Positions 59,847-64,000 of a stretch of 64,000 nucleotides of DNA are shown here, piece by piece; positions within the stretch are counted from its first letter, which is position 1; each line of letters begins with the position of its first letter. The translations under genes and the position numbers were made by a program. The notes under the pieces were generated by a model. That model searched no databases and was not told where the DNA came from. It worked only from the letters and a program-made list of their open reading frames with translations. Source of the DNA: Palauibacter sp022826685 (GTDB lineage Bacteria > Gemmatimonadota > Gemmatimonadetes > Palauibacterales > Palauibacteraceae); assembly GCF_965221685.1 (NCBI RefSeq), contig NZ_OZ244907.1; one strand, given 5' to 3'.

Positions 59847-61201
59847 TGGCGACCGCGGAGGCGAAGGTGCCCGCCCACCCGACGCTGGCCGACGCGAACC
59901 GCGACATCACGCGGCCCATCGCGATGCCCGAGAAGCGCTTCTATCTCGTGCTCGGGGTCGCGGCCGCGGGCCTCGCCCTCATGTTCGGGGCGTGGTTCTA
60001 CCAGATCGGGGCCGGCATCGGCGTCGCGGGCATCACGCACCCCGTTTTCTGGGGCGTGTACATCACGACCTTCGTCTTCTGGGTCGGGATCGCCCACTCC
60101 GGGACGCTGATCTCGGCGATCCTCTACCTCTTCCGCTCCGGGTGGCGCACGACGATCAACCGCACCGCGGAGGCGATGACGATCTTCGCGGTGATGACGG
60201 CCGGGCTCTTCCCCCTCATCCACCTCGGTCGCGTCTGGTACTTCTACTACCTGATGCCGTACCCGTCGCAGCGGCAGATCTGGCCGGACTTCCGCTCGCC
60301 GCTCGTGATGGACGTGTTCGCGGTCTCGACGTACCTCATCATCTCCGCGCTCTTCTGGTACACCGGGCTCATTCCCGATTTCGCGATCCTGCGCGACCGG
60401 GCGAAGGGCTGGATGTACAAGATCTACGGCGCGTTCTCGCTCGGGTGGCAGGGGACGGTGAGCGAGTGGCGGCACTACCGCCGGATCTACCTCTACATGG
60501 CGGGGATCGCGACGCCGCTGGTGCTGTCGGTGCACTCCGTGGTCTCGTGGGACTTCGCCCTCTCGATCGTGCCCGGGTGGCACTCGACGATCTTCGCCCC
60601 GTACTTCGTGGCCGGCGCGATCTTCAGCGGCGTCGCCCTCGTGATCACGATCATGATCCCGCTGCGCTGGGCGTTCGGGCTCGAGGCCTACATCACCGAG
60701 AAGCACTTCGAGAACATGGCGAAGCTGGTCCTCCTCACGTCGCTCATCGTCGGCTTCTCGTACGGGACGGAGTTCTTCCTCGCCTACTACTCGGCGGACC
60801 CGATCGAGATCGAGAGCTTCCGCTGGCGGGCGCTGGGGGCCTACGCGCTCCCGTTCTGGGTCATGGTGTTCTGCAACGTGGTCGTGCCGCAGGCGCTGTG
60901 GTTCAAGAAGGTCCGCACGAGCCTGCCGGCGCTGTTCGCGCTCACGATCTTCGTCAACATCGGGATGTGGTACGAGCGGTTCGTCATCATCGTGACCTCG
61001 CTCGCCCACGAGTACGAGCCGGGCGGCTGGGGCCTGTACACGCCGAGCTGGGTGGAGATGTCGATTCTCGTCGGCAGCTTCTGCTGGTTCTTCTTCTGGT
61101 TCCTGCTCTTCTCGCGCAGCCTGCCGGTGATCTCGATCGCCGAGGTGAAGGAACATCTCGCGCACGAACACGCGCACGCCCACGGGGATGACGATGAATA
61201 G
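59846..61201 (+). CDS. actC: Alternative complex III subunit ActC, NrfD-like quinol-binding membrane protein
   Basis: A 451-residue NrfD/PsrC-family integral membrane protein with about ten helices. ITHPVFWGVYITTFVFWVGIAHSGTLISAIL (key part WVGIAHSGTLISA) is the quinol-site helix, and VLSVHSVVSWDFALSIVPGWHSTIFAPYFVAGAIFSG (key part HSVVSWDFALS) is typical of the family. With ActF it forms the membrane core that oxidises quinol. The C-terminus is His-rich (EHLAHEHAHAHG). ATG overlaps the actB stop; 14-bp overlap with actD. Confidence 0.96.
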   Translation: MATAEAKVPAHPTLADANRDITRPIAMPEKRFYLVLGVAAAGLALMFGAWFYQIGAGIGVAGITHPVFWGVYITTFVFWVGIAHSGTLISAILYLFRSGWRTTINRTAEAMTIFAVMTAGLFPLIHLGRVWYFYYLMPYPSQRQIWPDFRSPLVMDVFAVSTYLIISALFWYTGLIPDFAILRDRAKGWMYKIYGAFSLGWQGTVSEWRHYRRIYLYMAGIATPLVLSVHSVVSWDFALSIVPGWHSTIFAPYFVAGAIFSGVALVITIMIPLRWAFGLEAYITEKHFENMAKLVLLTSLIVGFSYGTEFFLAYYSADPIEIESFRWRALGAYALPFWVMVFCNVVVPQALWFKKVRTSLPALFALTIFVNIGMWYERFVIIVTSLAHEYEPGGWGLYTPSWVEMSILVGSFCWFFFWFLLFSRSLPVISIAEVKEHLAHEHAHAHGDDDE

Positions 61202-61697
61202 CGGCGTCCTGGGGCAGTACGACACGCTGCCCGGCACGCTCGACGCGATCGCGCGGCTGCGGGACGCGGGACACCGCGACATCGAGGTTTTCTCGCCGAT
61301 TCCGTCGCCGGAGATCGAGGAGGCGATGGACATCCACTCCTCGCCGGTGCGCGTGTGGGCGCTGACGGGCGCGATCACCGGGTGCACGCTCGGGGTGCTG
61401 CTCACGGCGGGCACGTCGCTGGCCTACCCGCTCGTCACGCAGGGCAAGCCGCTCGTGTCGCTGCCTCCGTTCGTCGTGTTCATGTTCGAACTCACGGTGC
61501 TGCTCACGGGGATCTTCGGGCTCGTCGCGCTGCTCGTGCACACGAAGCGGCCGGTGATCAACCTCGACCCGGCCTATCGGACATCGTTCTCGGTCGACCG
61601 CTGGGGCATCTTCGTCCCGGCGAACGGCGAGGGCACGGCCGACGCCGAGGCGCTCGTGCGTGAGACGGCCGCGGTGGACGTGGAGGTGCAGGGATGA
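61188..61697 (+). CDS. actD: Alternative complex III subunit ActD (DUF3341)
   Basis: A 169-residue DUF3341 protein: a cytoplasmic N-terminal domain with LGQYDTLPGTLDAIARLRDAGHRDIEVFSPIP (key part DAGHRDIEVFSPIP), two transmembrane helices between about residues 55 and 125, and the C-terminal SVDRWGIFVPA. Peripheral membrane subunit of alternative complex III. Start at 61188 or the second ATG two codons later. Confidence 0.93.
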   Translation: MTMNSGVLGQYDTLPGTLDAIARLRDAGHRDIEVFSPIPSPEIEEAMDIHSSPVRVWALTGAITGCTLGVLLTAGTSLAYPLVTQGKPLVSLPPFVVFMFELTVLLTGIFGLVALLVHTKRPVINLDPAYRTSFSVDRWGIFVPANGEGTADAEALVRETAAVDVEVQG

Positions 61698-62356
61698 CCG
61701 CCCGGACCGCCGCCACCGTGATCCTCGCCGCCTTCGCGCTCGGCGCCTGCGACGACCAGATCAAGCACCTGGAGCAGCGGACGCCGTTCTTCAACACGAT
61801 GTCCTGGCAGCCTTCGGTGGAGGCCTTCGAGGAGCGTGCGCGGCTGCCGGTGCCCGGCACGATGCCGATCGACGGCGAGCGGACGTACGACCTGATGGCG
61901 GCCGATACCATGCTCGTCAGCCCGATCTCCGGCACCGAAGCCGACCTCGCCCGGGGGGCGGAACTGTACAGCCAGTTCTGCACGCCCTGCCACGGCGTGA
62001 CGGGGGCGGGCGACGGCTCCGTCGTGGGACAGAACCGGATTCCCGACATCCCGCTTCTCAACATCCGCGGCGAACTCACGCGTGGCTACACGGACGGCTA
62101 CATCTGGGGCATGATCGGGAACGGACGCGGGCTGATGCCGGCCTACCGGCGCATCCCGGCCATGGACCGCTGGTACCTGGTCGCGTACGTGCGGCAACTG
62201 CAGGCCGAGGCGATGGCCGAGGAAGCGGAAGCGGCGGCGGCCGAGGCGGCGGCCGAGGCGGCAGCTGAAGCGGCGGCAGCTGAAGCGGCGGCGGCTGAAG
62301 CGGCGGCAGCCGATACGGCCGGAGCCGAGATCCCCGGGACGGGAGGCGGACAGTGA
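61694..62356 (+). CDS. actE: Alternative complex III subunit ActE, monohaem cytochrome c lipoprotein
   Basis: A 220-residue lipoprotein (AAFALGACDDQ lipobox) with one haem site CTPCH in ELYSQFCTPCHGVTGAGDG and an axial Met candidate in GRGLMPAYRRI. Typical ActE ends shortly after VRQLQ; this one continues with a low-complexity Ala/Glu tail of about 45 residues encoded by tandem GCGGCGGC-type units. ATGA overlap with actD and GTGA overlap with actF fix both ends. Confidence 0.93.
   Translation: MTARTAATVILAAFALGACDDQIKHLEQRTPFFNTMSWQPSVEAFEERARLPVPGTMPIDGERTYDLMAADTMLVSPISGTEADLARGAELYSQFCTPCHGVTGAGDGSVVGQNRIPDIPLLNIRGELTRGYTDGYIWGMIGNGRGLMPAYRRIPAMDRWYLVAYVRQLQAEAMAEEAEAAAAEAAAEAAAEAAAAEAAAAEAAAADTAGAEIPGTGGGQ
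62224..62311 (+). repeat. Tandem Ala/Glu-coding repeat in actE
   Basis: Repeats of about 15-18 bp encoding Glu-Ala-Ala-Ala-Ala-like units (EAAAEAAA pattern) extend the ActE C-terminus. The units vary slightly (GCAGCTGAA, GCGGCTGAA), consistent with slippage or unequal exchange. The tail should be helical and solvent-exposed. Confidence 0.75.
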
Positions 62357-63633
62357 GCGGCGGCGGCGACCGCCCGGTCCTCACCACGGGAGAGGCGCTG
62401 AAGACGATCAGCGGCCGCATTCCGACGGTGTGGCTCGGGGTATGGCTGGCGGCGGTCGCGATCGGGGCCGTGGGCTTCGCGACGACGGTCGGCGGGGACG
62501 CGCAGCGCGCCTGGATGAGCGTGTGGTCGAACTTCCTCTTCTGGACGGCGATCTCGATGGCGGGCGTCGTCTTCGGGGCCGTCCTCCAGGTCGCGAAGGG
62601 GCACTGGGGCAAGAGTTTCCGCAGGCTGGCCGAGGCCGCGGGCGCCTTCCTCCCCGTCTCCTTCGCCCTCTTCTTCACGCTCCGGCTCGGCGCCGAACAC
62701 GTCTTCCCCTGGATCGGGCCCGTGGAGACGGAACACCTGAACCGCGACTGGCTCACGCTCGAGGGCGTCTTCCTGCGGAACGGGGTCCTGCTCGCGGTGC
62801 TCTACCTGCTCGGCTTCGTGTGGCTCTTCTACTCGATCCGGGCGGACGCGCCGCTCGTCGCCGCGGAGAGCCGGGGCTGGCGCAAGGCCGTCGTTTCGCT
62901 CTTCGCCCGGGGCTGGCGCGGAGACGACGTGGAGGTGGAGCGCTGCCGAAGCCGGATCGGGCGGCTGTCCGCCGTGCTGATCCTGAGTTGGGCCGTCATC
63001 TTCTCGCTGCTGGCGTTCGATTTCGGGATGTCGCTCACGCCGGGCTTCATGAGCATGGTGTGGGGGCCGTACTACTTCATCGGCGGCTGGCTCGGCCTGC
63101 TCGCGCTCGTCGCGGTCATGGCCCACCGCTACAACGGGGGGACCGGCGGGATCCGGCTTTGGGGGAAGTACGACTTCCACGATCTCGGCAAGCTGACGTT
63201 CGCCTTCGTCGCGTTCTGGACCTACCTCTGGTTCGCCCAGTATCTCGTGATCTGGTACGGCAACATCCCGCGCGAGACGAACTTCTTCATGCCGCGTTCG
63301 ACGGGTGCCTTCGGCTGGATGTTCTGGCTCCAGATGGTGCTCATCTTCGCCCTCCCCTTCCCCTTCCTCCTGGGGCGGAGCCCGAAGATGAGTTCGCGCT
63401 GGCTGGCGTTCGTGGGGCTGCTGATCCTGATCGGCTTCTGGGTCGAGCGCTGGAACATGGTGGCGCCGTCGATCTGGCACGGGGAGGGACTGCCGCTCGG
63501 CGTGCCGGAAGCGATGATCTCGGTCGGTTTCGTCGGCCTGTTCGCCCTCGCGTACGGCGCCTATTCGACGACCTTCCCGAAGGTTCCGATGCGCGAGACG
63601 ATCGCGCTGGGGAGTCCCGGCCGCGGCCCGTAG
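62353..63633 (+). CDS. actF: Alternative complex III subunit ActF, second membrane core subunit
   Basis: A 426-residue integral membrane protein with about ten helices, related to ActC. Landmarks include WMSVWSNFLFWTAISMAGVVFGAVLQVAKGHWGK (key part QVAKGHWGKSFRRLAEA), DFGMSLTPGFMSMVWGPYYF and GKLTFAFVAFWTYLWFAQYLVIWYGNIPRE (key part QYLVIWYGNIPRE), characteristic of ActF. GTG start overlaps the actE stop. Forms the membrane core with ActC. No oxidase genes follow in the window. Confidence 0.93.
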   Translation: MSGGGDRPVLTTGEALKTISGRIPTVWLGVWLAAVAIGAVGFATTVGGDAQRAWMSVWSNFLFWTAISMAGVVFGAVLQVAKGHWGKSFRRLAEAAGAFLPVSFALFFTLRLGAEHVFPWIGPVETEHLNRDWLTLEGVFLRNGVLLAVLYLLGFVWLFYSIRADAPLVAAESRGWRKAVVSLFARGWRGDDVEVERCRSRIGRLSAVLILSWAVIFSLLAFDFGMSLTPGFMSMVWGPYYFIGGWLGLLALVAVMAHRYNGGTGGIRLWGKYDFHDLGKLTFAFVAFWTYLWFAQYLVIWYGNIPRETNFFMPRSTGAFGWMFWLQMVLIFALPFPFLLGRSPKMSSRWLAFVGLLILIGFWVERWNMVAPSIWHGEGLPLGVPEAMISVGFVGLFALAYGAYSTTFPKVPMRETIALGSPGRGP

Positions 63634-63782
63634 GCCTCCGCCGGTCGCCGCCCCGCAAACGAGGGGGTGCCCCGGCTGGCCTTCGGCGTCTACTTTCAAC
63701 GCTGGCCGTATGACGTGATGGTGCGAACCATGCCGATGTGGCGTGGCCTCGTGCCGCGAAGTTCTTGACCGAGGCGGTTTGG

Positions 63783-64000
63783 ATGGAGCTTTCCGACAAC
63801 TACGAGCAGTTGCTGCAGCGGACGACCGCGACGGTCGAGAAGTACCGTGAGGGGGCCGAGGAGCTGAGGGTGAAGCTCCGCGAGGCCCGCGCCGGCCGGA
63901 AGGTTCAGATCATGGCCATGATCGACCGGCTGGAGCGCAAGTACGACGGGGCGAAGACGCGCCTCGAGGAGCTTTCGGACTCCGAGGAAGACGGCAACAG
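63783..64000 (+). CDS. Small coiled-coil protein (partial, runs off window)
   Basis: Seventy-two codons are present before the window ends: LSDNYEQLLQRTTATVEKYREGAEELRVKLRE (key part VEKYREGAEELRVKL) then MIDRLERKYDGAKTRLEEL. Heptad spacing of hydrophobics and abundant charged residues predict a coiled coil. Unrecognised; the start lies 149 bp after actF. Confidence 0.6.
   Translation, partial: MELSDNYEQLLQRTTATVEKYREGAEELRVKLREARAGRKVQIMAMIDRLERKYDGAKTRLEELSDSEEDGN

Overview
High-GC bacterial DNA. The gene content suggests Gemmatimonadota or a close relative: secreted amidohydrolases, a DUF5916 barrel protein, a TolB/CehA fusion, an ABC-permease/M1-peptidase fusion and alternative complex III. 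This assignment is inferred from gene content; no rRNA or marker gene is present. Reading frames are packed, with many ATGA/GTGA overlaps that fix start codons.

1-23.1 kb is chromosomal catabolism. It holds four secreted amidohydrolase-type enzymes, a minus-strand operon (acetamidase/formamidase, DUF5916 protein, SDR, endonuclease IV, CaiD-like hydratase), a secreted NHL propeller and a CocE-type hydrolase. A translationally coupled operon encodes hyuA, a 65-aa membrane peptide, a sodium/solute symporter, hyuB and an FAD amine oxidase. It looks like uptake and ATP-dependent opening of a cyclic amide followed by oxidation of an N-methyl or amino acid product.

23.2-36.8 kb is mixed. It contains a DUF433/DUF5615 toxin-antitoxin (TA) pair, tRNA-Pro(GGG), an ArsR-methyltransferase regulator with ahcY, a RHH/PIN pair, a Rieske oxygenase beside a haem-c cyclase-like protein, a VapBC pair whose toxin has a nonsense codon, and an ABC ATPase with its permease-peptidase partner.

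36.8-45.2 kb is a recombination-scarred region. Three paralogues of an unrecognised membrane-anchored repeat protein are present, one a mosaic of the other two. A dense set of TA modules follows, in which antitoxins (RelB, HigA, HicB, AF2212-like, Phd) survive while their toxins are absent or reduced to fragments. Only the HEPN/MNT and RelE/XRE pairs look complete.

45.6-54.7 kb is a more AT-rich defence-like island. A coupled three-gene operon (DGQHR/DndB-like protein, unknown 433-aa protein, D12-class adenine methylase) is followed by a type IIG restriction-methyltransferase split by one amber codon, a 63-aa acidic protein and an unknown 601-aa protein. The island ends at a cluster of six tRNA genes (Val, Asp, Ala, Thr, Gly, Pro).

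55.9-63.6 kb encodes alternative complex III (actABCDEF), a quinol oxidase module passing electrons to cytochrome c. The window ends inside a small coiled-coil gene.
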